A stretch of 64,000 bases of DNA, taken from Geosiphon pyriformis. Lineage: Eukaryota; Glomeromycota; Glomeromycetes; Archaeosporales; Geosiphonaceae. The position numbers and the translations under genes are program-made. The notes under the pieces were generated by a model. The model was given only the letters and a program-made list of their open reading frames with translations, searched no databases and was not told the origin of the DNA. Where the stretch lies: positions 201,875 to 265,874 of the forward strand of contig JAAOMT010000660.1 in the NCBI GenBank assembly GCA_016748015.1. The letters are read 5' to 3'. The number at the start of each line of letters is the position of its first letter. The stretch's first letter is position 1. This document shows positions 36,335 to 47,436 of this stretch, piece by piece.

Positions 36335-36739
36335 CTTTTTTTGTCTTATTTGTATGGAGCAGCAACATAGTAAAATTGACTGTCTGAGAATAGACTTCGT
36401 AATAGCCTGGTAAAAAAAGGAAGCTCCCTCTAAGTTTTGGATATTAACATTATCTTGTTAGCTTACCAAAAAGGCAAAAAAACAATGCCAGACTCTAATG
36501 ACTGTGTTCATAAGCTCGGAAAAGAAAGCTCACATTTATGAAAAACATTGCAATTGACGAAAAACAAACTCTGTGCCTTATAACCAAAGAACTCAATGGG
36601 TAAAATTCACATCCAGAAATAGATCTTCAGAGATTGATAATCAAGACTAAGTCAACAGAATTATGTGGAAGATGCATCATCAATAATTGAGAGCACCAAA
36701 CATTACTATTTCCCATACTCACCAAGTTTATTCGTAACA
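35781..36739 (+). repeat. Left LTR of element A (959 bp)
   Basis: It begins TGTTACTCATAGAAATA and ends TTATTCGTAACA. U3 carries an imperfect tandem repeat. A TATATATAGCAG box near 36,065 and the following ATTAGAAGC and GATTTAATCTAAGCAA blocks match the 3' LTR of element B (about 58,625-58,690). U5, after a T tract (about 36,290-36,343), matches the right LTR of element A through ACAATGCCAGA and GAATAGA-CTTCAGAGA blocks. AATAAATAACTATTTG near 36,152 could give the polyadenylation signal. Confidence 0.78.
35851..36052 (+). repeat. Tandem repeat in U3 of the left LTR of element A
   Basis: About four imperfect copies of a unit built on GGAATTGCAGGATTCCAGG and GGATTCTTTGATGA, roughly 50-58 bp each. 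The motif GGAATTYCAGGATTC recurs with alternating orientation because AGGAATTCC is nearly palindromic. The same place in the other LTR families holds unrelated repeats. Confidence 0.65.
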
Positions 36740-36741
36740 TT

Positions 36742-36758
36742 TGGTACTCCCTATAAGA
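36742..36758 (+). other. Primer-binding site of element A
   Basis: TGGTACTCCCTATAAG starts two bases after the LTR end. It differs from the TGGTGCTCTC site of elements C, D and E, so this copy may use another tRNA or carry changes. The tRNA was not identified. Confidence 0.6.
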
Positions 36759-36789
36759 TTATAAATCTACAAAAACAGAGCACTCCCAA

Positions 36790-38880
36790 AAATACATAAA
36801 AGTGGTGACTATTAGAACAATAGGAAAGGATCACTTCTCATATGGAAAAACACTATTTCAATACTTTCGAAAAGACCTAGGAATACCAGCAGAAACTGCT
36901 TATGCAGAAAGTGATTTTTGTAACTATATTAACGCAAAAATTGACTGCTTGTTAGACCACACAACTGATACAGGAAGACTTGGAGAACAAATCCATCAAA
37001 GCTTACTAGGGTACTCAACAGCCACAACTACCCGAGCAATCGCTGAAACTCTGTACATAATCAATACAGACATTAAATATTATGTGGCACAACGATTCCC
37101 TCAAGTACAACAACCAGTGGAATTTGATCTTGAGAAATACGAAAACGAATCCAACAACCCCATAACTGCCCAAGCCAAGTCTACAGTCAACAAAAAACCA
37201 AGGGTCTTCTCCCCAACAACTTCATCATACCATCAGACACCCTAAAGTAGAATTGTATTCAACCCACCTCCAGAAACCCAGTCGGAAACACCACAAACTC
37301 CTGGAAATTCACACCCTTGGAATCAACACAGTTGGACCAAATCACTAGGAGAATACGGATTGCTGTTTAGGAATCTTACCCCAGCAGCCAGTCAAACAGA
37401 AAGAAACCCGTCAACTTGGGAACAATCACCAGCACAAAACTTAACAGAATTAACATCTCCTCTGACAGAAAAAACAGCTATTTTACAACCTATTGGTTCA
37501 AGTGACAAAGGAAAGCAACCAGCATTAGCACCCAGAGAACACTCAAATACATAGACACCAATCTCTTTAAACATAACCAATAACATCCCACCCATTAACT
37601 GGATCATGACTTACCGGGATATTGCTAAATTAGAAAAATTCTCTGGTGAAAAAGATAATGCATATTTTTGGATCGTGGACACCGAGAAAACAATTACTGC
37701 TAATGGTTGGAACAATGACCACACAATTCAGGCACTGCCATTCTTTCTGACCGAAACTGCCAATTCGTGGTACCAAAGTCTGACAGAGAAGCCTACCTCT
37801 TTTACCGAGTTTAAACTCGCATTTCTGCAATACTTCTGTGACCCCAATACATTAATCTGATTGCAGAATCAATTCAGCATAATTAAACAAAAAGATCATA
37901 AAGCAGTAACTACTTATCTTGGATGATTTAATCAAATCCTGCGTCAAATATTAGCTATCAAAAAAGACTACTACACTGTGGCACAAGTTTTTAATCAATT
38001 CATTAAAAGATTGTGGAATAATATTCTAAGATCCGTAAGACCCTGCCATCCGATCAGTTTACAAGATGCCATCGCTCTCACTTGCAATTTTGAGTCTGTA
38101 AAACAAGAAGCAAACCATACCTAAGCCATTAATTTAGCCATTAATGGAACCTCTGACATCGATGTAAAGATAACCCAATTGAGTGAGAAACTAACTCAGA
38201 AAATTGAGAGATTCTTAGCCGGAACTACAGAAACTTACCAATCATCCCAACGGAGAGAAAATAACAACAACAGCAGATACCTACAGCAACAAAATCATCA
38301 GCAACAGCAACAACCTTGAAGATCCAATCCCCACAACTGTTACTACTGCCAGAAACCTGGACACATCACCTGTGACTGCAGAAGGAAGATCATAGACCAA
38401 AATCAATGAAATCCATACCAGCAATTCAAATATCAGCAAAACATGATACCTCAATATTTTATACCTCAGAATCAACTGCCCCTATACGCACAACAAGTTC
38501 CGTACACTCAACTACTGTCCCAGAATTATTATCAACCACTACCAATGACACAAGCAATCCCTCACTATCAAACTTCCGCTTACAGCCCATCCAGACCTTG
38601 AGCTATAGACTATAATTAGAGATGGAAGAATCCTAACAACAATCAGATACAAACCAACAGTGGACTATCTCGACCAATTGCTTGTGGTCCTGCCCAATCT
38701 TGACTAACACCAACTGGATACCCGAATCAAGCTTCCTATTTTGGTCTTATGGAAGATCAGGATTTTGATAAATTTACACCTGTGAAAGGGAGAGATATAG
38801 AATGAATCTCCCAACCTTCCAAGCAAACAAAAAGCAATATCCCACCAGCCACTATTACTGAAGACACCATCCTAGCCACC
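36790..38880 (+). pseudogene. Element A gag with CCHC knuckle, broken by stops
   Basis: The first open part (to 37,245) starts VVTIRTIGKDHFSYGKTLFQ; the expected ATG is a GTG. Next comes a Ser/Thr/Pro/Gln-rich linker, then a capsid-like block from 37,606: KLEKFSGEKDNAYFWI, NDHTIQALPFFLTETANSWY, EFKLAFLQYFCDP. The region after 37,860 continues this core across stops (LG-stop-FNQILRQI). A Gln/Asn-rich segment precedes the knuckle CYYCQKPGHITCDC at about 38,338-38,379, a complete C-x2-C-x4-H-x4-C box. A Tyr/Pro/Gln-rich tail follows. About ten stops interrupt it, mostly TGA for Arg or Trp and TAA/TAG for Gln. Confidence 0.75.
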
Positions 38881-39330
38881 ATATTTCCTTTTGACATTGA
38901 TAATTTGAACACCTATAGTCTTTTTAGTGAAACAGCCATCAATCAGAATAAATCAATAATGGCCCTATACACCGATACCAGAGTCGGAGGAATAGACATT
39001 AAATTAATTCTGAATAGTGGATCAGCTGGTAGCATAATCATGAAGCAGCTTATGGACCAACTAAGTCGCCGAGTAGACCATGCTGCTACTGCTTGAATCA
39101 TTACAGCGGATGGAAACACAAAAACCCCGATAGGAGAAATTGACAACTTCTCTTTCAAGATTAATGGAATCCAAATCCCTACCAAAGTACTTGTTATGGA
39201 AGCTACTCAATATCAAGCTCTAGTAGGAAACAACTGGTTGTCAAAAGCCAATGCTATTCTCGACTGGAACACCCAAGAACTTCAACTCACGTTCAACGGA
39301 CAGCATGCCTAAGTCCCAGCTACATGCAGA
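38881..39330 (+). pseudogene. Element A aspartic protease domain
   Basis: The retropepsin-like block reads MALYTDTRVGGIDIKLILNSG with SAGSIIMKQLMDQL following. The flap-like part is ITADGNTKTPIGEIDNFSF, and the C-terminal part KVLVMEATQYQALVGNNWLS. The catalytic triplet expected as D-S-G is N-S-G, as in element C; B keeps D-S-G. One TGA interrupts it before ITAD where relatives have Arg. Relatives cut the Gag-Pol precursor. Confidence 0.78.
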
Positions 39331-39499
39331 CACTTTAAAACCCAACGTACCAAGAAACCCCTTATTGAATTCGAAGACACATCAATGCCACCTACTATCG
39401 AGACCTATCAGATTTTATGGGCGGATGATTATCGAACTGAACTACCCCCACCACCAACCTGAGAAGAAAAAAAAAAAGGCAGAGCTGAAGAAAAACCCC

Positions 39500-40190
39500 A
39501 ATTGTCATCACTAGGATACGTAACCTCAGACCAAAGAAACTTATTTTACCAACTCCCAAGACTAATATGTGTTAATTGTGGAAAAAAACTATCCACTATG
39601 AATGCATGTATCGGAGACAACAAAAAATGGCCCACCGCCACCAAATACTATTGCAGACCTTGTTTACTAGAAAGATTTGGATGACCAAAATAACAAAGCA
39701 AGTGAAACAACATGCCATGCCTTACATGTGGCAAAATCCTGCCAGATGAAGGACTCTGAAATGATGTGTCTGGCAGAGGAAGAACATGCAATGAGGCTTG
39801 TCAATACACCATATTAATCAATGATTAAGTACGAAAGGGAATCTTCATCGAGGATGTTTGGAAACGAACACTCAACAGGCTGGACAGTTATCCATACAAT
39901 GACCACAAAATCTGGAGAATGGCAAGCGCCAAGGCCGAAAACATCATGCCTGAAGAAATACGAGAAATCAAGGACAACCCTTGGATGCCCGAATATAATA
40001 GACCCGACTACCCCAAGGATAATTTCTTTACAGATGACCTAGATGCATTTCAGAACTAATATTAGGAATTGGTCTCGACTTGCAAAGAACAAGAGCAAAA
40101 GTTGGCCAATTTGAATACCAAACTGTGCGATCACTGTTTGATTCCCTGTCACTTTCAGTACTGCAACAAATGTGATTTCATGTTCAATCT
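39500..40190 (+). pseudogene. Element A Cys4 zinc modules between protease and dUTPase
   Basis: Three Cys clusters lie in order. The first is CVNCGKKLSTMNACIG with a second pair YYCRPC about 20 residues on (39,571-39,660). The second is CLTCGKILPDEG followed by RGRTCNEACQYTILIND (39,720-39,830). The third is CDHCLIPCHFQYCNKCDFMF (40,126-40,185). All three recur in B, C and, decayed, in D and E, so they belong to the family. Each could bind one Zn ion. The charged helical stretch between the second and third has no motif I recognise. The function is unknown; RNA/DNA binding or structural support of the dUTPase are guesses. Confidence 0.65.
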
Positions 40191-40319
40191 GCCTCCAAGA
40201 ATACTGTTTCCAATCACCAAACTACCTGAGCCCAAAGAAGAGGTATTGATCACCAAGGACATGTCATTTCAAGATCCAACTGAAGATACCAAAACAGAAC
40301 AGTATCTCACATATTCCAA

Positions 40320-40800
40320 CCTATTCAAAGAACTAGAGCTAAAATGGTACAATAACAACAAGAAAAGAATCTGCCCCAAAAGAGTGCATGACACCGATAC
40401 CAGTTTTGACCTACAATAACCCGGACAATCACTTATCATTATAGTTTCACATTCCTTCGTAAAAATAGATCTTAAAATAGTGTTAGTAATTTCTGTTAGT
40501 ACAATGGTACAAGTTGCCTCTCGATCTAGTTTAGCCAAAAAAAGAATCAACATAAAAAGAGGAATCATCGATGCCGGTTACACGGGAAACATCATCATGA
40601 TGCTACAAAACAATTTGGACAGACCCTACAAAATAGAATCACAAGAAAAAATTGTCTAAGTTATTTTCCTACCCCTAGTTAAAATACCCCAATTAACCCT
40701 AGTAACAACCCGAGAAGAGTTAGGTCTCATTGCCTGAGGAATCAACAGGTTTGGATTAAGTGGAAAAGGAAACGTACCAGTTAATTTCACAGAGGAAGAC
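40320..40800 (+). pseudogene. Element A dUTPase domain, motifs eroded
   Basis: The motifs align with trimeric dUTPases in order: motif 1 as HDTDTSFDL (usual DAGYDL), motif 2 as ASRSSLAKK, motif 3 as GIIDAGYTGNI, which keeps the Asp and Tyr of the active site, motif 4 as QEKIV-stop-VIFLP, and motif 5 as INRFGLSGKG, which lacks the full RGxxGFGSTG. Stops are at about 40,418, 40,658 and 40,736. In relatives the enzyme hydrolyses dUTP to dUMP. A reading of 'no longer active' is safe. The better copy is in element C. Confidence 0.72.
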
Positions 40801-40829
40801 AGTGACCAGGTAGAATTTATCAACACTGA

Positions 40830-41960
40830 CACTATCATCTCCATTCCTTCATACCGACAATACATCCTCAAGGTGAATCAAAAAATCCAAGATCAAGCCC
40901 TGTTATTTGAAGCCAGTCCCAAAATCTGTTCTCTAGCCGATGTTGCTAATCTATACCTACTGGCCAAAGTGCATAAACACTTCAAAATCCTCATCCACAA
41001 CTCGACAGAAGATGTTATTGAAATCCCCGAAGGGACCCTCGTTAGTTCCATATTCACAAATATTCAGAGTTCTGAAAAACCTCAGTCCATTTCAGATTTT
41101 ACACAATTATTCTTATTCTGTGATATTACCTTACAAGTATAAAATTTGCCAAAAGAAAGTTACTTGTTTACACCAGAAGAGATTAATAAATTGAATTTAG
41201 GATATTTAAGTACTCTGCAACAAATGCAACTCAAAGTCTTTCTGAATCAGTATGCTGATGTCTTTGCCAGTGAAAATGAGTTCAGACGCACTGACATCGT
41301 AAAGCATCAGATTGATACGAGAGACACTCAACCAATTAAGCAATGAGCTTACCACATACTCCCATCTGGCGATAACCTAATTAAGCAAGAAGTACAACGG
41401 ATGCTTGATAATGGCCAAATCAAAGAATTGTTAAGTCCTTGGTTCTCGCCAGTAGTCTTAGTCACCAAGAAAAATGGAAAAGTGCAATTCTGCGGTAATT
41501 ATCAAAAACTAAATAGCGTCATGCAAGGAGATAGTTATCCCACTTCCCTCATTCAAGAAATTCTGAACAATCTAGGGAAAAAGAAATGGTTCTCATCATT
41601 AGATTTAGCAAGTGGTTACTGGCAAGTTGAAATGGACCCCAAAAACAAAAAAAAAACAGCATTTACCACTTGAGACAGAAACTTCGAGTTTAATGTAATG
41701 TCTTTTGGACTTTGTAATGCTCCTGCCACGTTTCAATGTCTGATGGATGTAGTATACAAAGAAATCCTTTGGAAATCAGTAGTAGTCTACTTAGATGACA
41801 CAAACGTGTTCTCTGAAACATTTAAAGACTATCTGTTCCACCTGCAATAAGTCTTCGAATGCCTTTGTAGTGCTGAATTGAAACTTAATCCCGAGAAGTG
41901 TTCTTTGGAAAAACTGAGTTAAAATTCCTAAAACATGTAATCGGCAAAGACGGAGTTAAA
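40830..41960 (+). pseudogene. Element A pre-RT domain and reverse transcriptase
   Basis: A beta-rich block at 40,873-41,130 (LYLLAKVHKHFKILIHNSTE, then IEIPEGTLV) precedes RT and is kept in B, D and E. RT runs from QYADVFASENEFRRTDIVKH through LLSPWFSPVVLVTKKNGKVQ and SSLDLASGYWQVEMDP, then NVMSFGLCNAPATFQ and VVYLDDTNVFS. The first catalytic Asp and the YLDD box are intact. Stops replace Arg or Gln (for example in FTT-stop-DRNFEF). One base is missing near 41,897 in KCFFGK, shifting the frame. Confidence 0.82.
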
Positions 41961-42640
41961 CTTTATCCAGATAAAGTACAAAAAGTCAAGAATTTTCTAC
42001 CCCCAATCAACCTCAGAGAATTATAAGAATTTCTAGAATTGGCAGAATATTATCATTGATTTGTCAAAAGTTTCTTGAACATCACAAAACCACTCCATCA
42101 ATTGTTGTTCAAATACATACCGTACTTGTAGAAGGAAGATCAACAGAAAGCATTCAACTATTTCAAGCAGTGATTGATCACATCCCAATTCGGATTTACC
42201 CAGATTTCACTAAATGGTTCATTGTCACTACGGACGCCTCAAAAAATGCTCTAGAAGCAGTCTTATCACAGATAGGATTAGACAATAAAGAACACCTAGT
42301 TGCCTACGCTACTTGTAACACTAGCCCAATAGAAAAAAATTACAGCACAACTGATCTGGAATGTCTCGCTATTTATTGGGCCATACAGACTTAGAAACAT
42401 TACCTCAGTTAACCATTTGACCTATATACTGACCACAAAGGACTTATTTGGTTACTCAACAATCCACAACTAGAAAAAAAATATGCAAGATGAAGTACTT
42501 ATCTGCAACAATTCTTATTCAAAGTCCATTACAAGGAAGAATCCAAGAACACCAATGCCAACAGTTTGTCGAGAATACTACAAACCTAATCCCAGACCCA
42601 TGGACACACTTACTTATCAATGACTACATCAGTACCTATT
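41961..42640 (+). pseudogene. Element A RNase H domain
   Basis: The domain shows WFIVTTDASKNALEAVLSQI with the first catalytic Asp, NYSTTDLECLAIYWAIQT with the Glu, and LYTDHKGLIWLL with the next Asp. A stop stands near 42,393 in place of a Lys/Gln-type residue, and the last part is in another frame. The placement directly after RT is that of Ty3/Gypsy Pol. Confidence 0.75.
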
Positions 42641-43932
42641 GACACTACGTTTCAAGGAGATATTATCTCAACAAGAACAGAGTACCATACAAAAACAAGC
42701 CTGAAATTATTTTATTCAAGACAACCAACTATATCAACAAGAATGCCAAAACCACCCCAACTCACAACGACTAATCAAGGACAGTGAAAAAGAAACTATA
42801 CTATATAGCATACACTTAGATCTGACTGCAGGACACTTTAACAAAAACACTACCCTCAAAAAAACACTAAACTTATACTATTGGCCAACAATATACAAAG
42901 ACATTTTCGAATATATGCTCAATTGTGATACATGCCAGCAAAGAGAAGGAGCAAGATCAACAGAACCACTTCAATTCATTCTAGTTGAAAATCCATTTGA
43001 TAGAATCAGGATCGATTTGGTTGGATCTTTTTCAATTACATCTCAAGGAAATTGCTATATTGCTATAGCCATAGATTATTTTACAAAATGGCCAGAAGCC
43101 AAAGCAATCCAAGTGGCCAATGCCAAAACAGTAGCCAAATTTGTGCATCAAGACCTAATTTGCTAACATAGATGTCTGAAAGAATTATTATCTGATCAGG
43201 GAACACACTTCGCTAATAATATGCTGACTGAACTAAGCCAATAGTTTGGAATAAAGAGACCCTTATCGTTACCATACCACCCACAAATGAACGGACTGGT
43301 AGAATGATTTAACAGAACACTATGGAAGCACTAGCAAAAATAAGTCATGAAAACAGACAAGAATGTGACTTATTTATACCTTCTGTACTCTTTGCATACC
43401 AAACATTGAAACAAAATACAACTCAGTTCACACCATTCGAACTAGTCTATGGAAGAAAAGCTATGTTACTGATTGAACAAGTGATATTGTCATACCCAAC
43501 AGAAACAATCAATGAAGAGAATTTTGAGACTACCTTATACCAAAAAACGTACCAGCTAATGCAAATGTTGGAAAACAATTGAAGAACAGCAGCTGACAAT
43601 ATTAGTCATGCTCAAGAATGACAAAAAGAAAGACATAATAAACACCTATCAGAACAACCAATGGAATTCAAAATTAGAGACCAAGTACTGTTACATTGTA
43701 CAAAAGCTGAAAAACAGTAGAGTAGAAAGTTTGACTCAAAGTGGGACGGTCCATTCCACATACACAAAGCATTAGAAAATGGAGCTTACAAATTACGATT
43801 GGAAGACAAGATTTTAAAAAAAGTAGCACATAGAAATTGGTTAAAAATTTATCATGTAAAACAAGAATCATTGTCATCAGTATCTCAACTAGGAACACAA
43901 ATTTCATTAATCAGACCAGAAGATATACCATG
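42641..43932 (+). pseudogene. Element A integrase
   Basis: The HHCC zinc part is at 42,800-42,960: LTAGHFNKNT and CDTCQQREGARS. The catalytic core keeps all three acidic residues: RIRIDLVGSF, LLSDQGTHFANN and MNGLVE-stop-FNRTL. The next segment, from 43,322, is in a shifted frame (ALAKISHENRQECDLFIPSV, FAYQTLKQNTTQFTPFELVY) because one base is missing. The C-terminal GPFHIHKALENGAYKLRL matches the usual Ty3/Gypsy integrase tail, not a chromodomain. The frame ends IP-TGA at 43,931, overlapping the ATG of the 3' ORF. Confidence 0.8.
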
Positions 43933-44591
43933 AGATCTGGAACCAATCATCATCATCAAAATGTAGACAATGGGCAGCAAATTAAATTGGAGAATTCAAA
44001 TATATATAGCATCCGAAAAGCAGTAAGAAACAATAGAAATTTCAACATGGACCTTTCAGATCAAATTTTAAAATTATTTAAACAATTATTTGAAACAATT
44101 CAAAAATTGACATCTCAAATAGAAATAACAATTGATAAAAAAAAAATACAGTACAAAGATAAAAGCAGGAGAGGGGAGGATGAGAGTTTAATTAGAACTA
44201 AACATTTCTTCCCCTATCCATCACCCAAAAGACAATGTTGAAGGAAAAATTGCCTTTGGGCAGGAGGTGAAAAAGAAGAAGACAAAGAACAAGAAAAAGG
44301 TTACAAAAGAAGATACTTGGTCTCCAAGCTCGAAAAAATAAAAAAAGCTTTAGCTTGTAAGACCGAACTCCTCAAAACAGATAAGTGGACACCTGACAAT
44401 ACCCAGAAATGAAAAGAAAGACTTCCTTCAGCTTATTGGTTCTACAAAATTGGAGAACAGCTTGACTTGAAAACACCATATGAAGACCTTAGGCAGAAAA
44501 CATTTAACAAAGAAGCAATACAACAAGTAGAAAAATTTGTAAAGAAAAACAACCTAACCCTATATTACAAAGAAGCATACATACTATACGC
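43930..44591 (+). pseudogene. Element A 3' ORF (ORF3), first part
   Basis: It starts MRSGTNHHHQNVDNGQQIKL in a frame different from integrase; the stop of pol and the start of ORF3 overlap as ATGA. It continues NMDLSDQILKLFKQLF, a basic cluster, KHFFPYPSPKRQC, YLVSKLEKIKKALACKTELL, YWFYKIGEQLDLKTPYEDLR and FVKKNNLTLYYKEAYILYA. Two internal TGA codons stand where Trp is likely (near 44,239 and 44,410). Element C cuts it at 44,591 and it resumes at 50,780. The joined product would be about 280 residues. I do not recognise the family; there is no signal peptide or membrane span, so nothing suggests an envelope protein. Confidence 0.6.
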
Positions 44592-45568
44592 TGTTATCAG
44601 ACAAAATTAGAGATATTATATAGCATAAAATTATCTTATAAATTCTATCATTAATTAGCATATATTATCATTTCAAATTATCACTTAATATATTAGCAAA
44701 ATGTCCAAAATTATCATTTAATTAATAACCCAATTTGTATATAACACAAATGTAACCTAATTGCAATGATCAATTATGTAATACCCCGAACTATGTAACA
44801 TTCAAAAAGTTCACCAAAATTTGAAGAAATTTGCCGAAATAATTGATAATTTACCAAAATATCTAATAGTTCGCAGAAATAACTTGTAGTTTGCCGAAAT
44901 GTATCTTTAGTTCAGTGAAATTGTAGAAAAGATCAAAGTTCAAGTTTATAGAATAGTGTTACAACAAGTTGTATAAAAGAAAAGCTTCTCTTTTTGAGAA
45001 AATGTATTTTACTTTAGATTTATCACTTAGAATCATTCCTACACACACAAAAGAGAAATAAATATCAAACAAATTCAAAAAACCAAATTCTTTAATTATT
45101 GCACTTGAAAAATTCTCAAAACCCAACCAACATTCTGAAATTGATTAGCTACCAATTTCAATAAACTGTTAGTAACTCTAGGCCTGGATCGAAAACATTT
45201 CTCTTGACAGAATTCTATTTCTTTTACATTTTTTTTATTTTCTTTTTATTTTCTTATTATAATCATTAAGATAGCCTACAGACGAGATTTCTGTAGAAGA
45301 GTTGACTTTTACAGCAAAGTAACTACACATTTTAGTGAGCTTCCAGATGAGCAATTCTTGAGAAAGAGTTGACATTTACTACAATGTAACTATACAAAGT
45401 AACTGGCATGAAATTGCCCATTCCACTTATAAGCCCAGCAATTCAAATTATAGGAGATAATTTGAAGATAAATTCAGTACTGAAGATTCAACCACATCCA
45501 GAAAATGTGAATTCACAGCAAACAAGCATCGACAATATTTAAGAAGAGACCAAAAACCTCCAGTAACA
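44592..45568 (+). repeat. 5' LTR of element C (977 bp)
   Basis: It begins TGTTATCAGACAAAATTAG and ends AAACCTCCAGTAACA. U3 contains iterated GTTTGCCGAAAT-type motifs at 44,808-44,925. GTTGTATAAAAG near 44,970 is a TATA-like site followed by the AATCATTCCTACACACACAA block. Over the first about 335 bp it differs from the 3' LTR at roughly two dozen sites, all transitions by my reading. Confidence 0.88.
44808..44925 (+). repeat. Iterated motif array in U3 of LTR-C
   Basis: Five to six copies of a 12-13 bp motif, consensus AGTTYGCCRAAAT, are spaced about 20-26 bp apart. Readable copies include AGTTCACCAAAAT, ATTTGCCGAAAT, AATTTACCAAAAT, AGTTCGCAGAAAT and AGTTTGCCGAAAT. The array is kept in the copies at 23,330-23,450 and 50,010-50,125. 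Regular spacing just upstream of the TATA-like site suggests a binding-site array. Confidence 0.6.
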
Positions 45569-45570
45569 AT

Positions 45571-45587
45571 TGGTGCTCTCCCACAGA
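45571..45587 (+). other. Primer-binding site of element C
   Basis: TGGTGCTCTCCCACAG starts two bases after the 5' LTR. This is the best-preserved primer site of the family here. Elements D and E share TGGTGCT at the same place. Confidence 0.65.
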
Positions 45588-45603
45588 AATAACACAACAA
45601 CAA

Positions 45604-47420
45604 CAAAAATTCAAAATAGCGACCACACCAGATGCAACAACTCTAGAGTATTACCAGTCAATTTACACCCACTGCAAGCAAAGGTTCAACATTCCAGACG
45701 GAATTGAAGTTGTCAAGAAATCAGTATACCAATACATTGAAAACCACATCAACAATTATCTTTTTGGAAATTACAATATCTCAGAAATTAGAAGCAACCT
45801 TTACAATAATTTAGTACACTATTCACAATTGGAAACTAAAGATCTTAACAGTGAAACACTTGCCACTTACTTTCATAAACTTAATTTTAACATTATCAAA
45901 TACTGTGAAGAAACATATCCAGTGCAGTCTCAATATTCTATTGATTTTGAATTGGAAACAGAAACAAGCAACAAAGGCAAAAACAAATTGAAGCAATACT
46001 CAAATACCACCCCAAATACTCCAACACTACCAAAAACAACTGCCAAATATTTACAAACACCTGAACAAGGAACCAGTTCAAAACTTCCACTTACTATCAC
46101 ACCTTTTCCAGCTTCACTTGTACAAGCACAAACATCTAATTCACCCTTGAATCAATTTGCAAGACCAGAAAATTTTACATCACTCAGAAGTCCCACCAGA
46201 CAACAAGAATCTCTTCAAACTAGTTCCAATCTCCTTGACTTTCTAGCTAAAAATCAAAGTGAACACTCTGAGACAGCAGCGAACAAAGAAAACAAACCAG
46301 AAATATCTAAAGAAGAATCAATAGACAACAAAAACAAAGAAGACGAAATGACAACATATATCGCAAAAATCCCTGAATTTAATGGAGAAGACATTGAGAC
46401 CAGTCCCCAAGAATGGCTCAACCAAATTACTAAAGTGGGAGATGCAAATAGATGAAATGCTGCCAGAATGTTAAGAACAATTCCCTACTTTCTTAAAGGA
46501 ACAACAGGAGAATGGTTTGAAAACTTGGCCACCTCATTCAATGATTAGAACGCTTTCAAAGCAGCCTTCCTTGAACAGTTCACCGACAATAATACCTCTA
46601 TCACCCTTTGCAATTGTTTTCGAAATATCAAACAAGAACCCTCTGAATCTGTTATAACTTATATTGGAAAATTCAACAAACTTCTCAGACAAATTTGCCA
46701 ACTCAAGACAAATGATTATTATTTCAATGCTCAAATCTTAGATCAATTTATCACTGGTCTAAAAGATAAATTAATTAAAAAGGTTTGCTTACATGCATCA
46801 GAAGATTTAAACTCTGCCATAGAGCATGTGAAAAGATACGAAATGGCCATGGAAAAGGCCAATTACACAAAACTTGTAAATTTGGCAATTAGAGAAACCA
46901 GCTCAGCAGCTGAGAAAAAAATTGACCAACTGACAAAGAAGGTTGAAAACTATTTTACCAATCAACAACAACAGCAACCCCAAAGATATCAACCACCCCA
47001 AAGACGAAATCAAAATAACTTTACACCACTTTCCAATAAGCAGCCTCAGAATTGCCATTACTGTAGAATCTCTGGCCACTGGAAACGAGATTGCAGAAAG
47101 CTACAATGAGACCAACAAAATAGAAGTAATCAATGTTATTCTCCACTACAGCAATCTTATTATCAACCACCACCACCAGCTTACTATCTACCAAGATTCC
47201 AATACCAAAATAACTATTATCAGCCTGCCCCACAGCCAATCCAACAGCAATACCAACAACCACCCACACAACATTATCAAGTATCTGCTCGAAAACTGAT
47301 TACACAAAATCAATTCACACCACAAAACCAATACCAAGTAAACAACAATAGAATCAGTTTGAACAACCAATTGGTTCTCCAAAATTCCACTCAACCAAGA
47401 CCCAATCACTACGACACTCA
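45604..47420 (+). pseudogene. Element C gag with CCHC knuckle, few stops
   Basis: The open frame is best from 45,616, where ATA stands at the position of an expected ATG (element E keeps ATG there): ATTPDATTLEYYQSIYTHCK and on. The frame is open to 46,455. A Pro/Thr/Ser-rich linker leads to a capsid-like core: MTTYIAKIPEFNGEDIET, QEWLNQITKVGDANR, then TGA for Trp and NAARMLRTIPYFLKGTTGEW. TAG replaces Trp near 46,547. The core ends with a helical region and the knuckle CHYCRISGHWKRDC (about 47,056-47,097), complete C-x2-C-x4-H-x4-C. A Tyr/Gln/Pro-rich tail follows. Only about four stops interrupt the whole gag. Confidence 0.78.
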
Positions 47421-47436
47421 ATTCAGTTATTAAACA

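Noticed and set aside
43930-44591. ORF3 as an envelope-like gene
   Set aside because: It has no signal peptide, no transmembrane span and no Cys pattern of envelope proteins. It is basic and helical.
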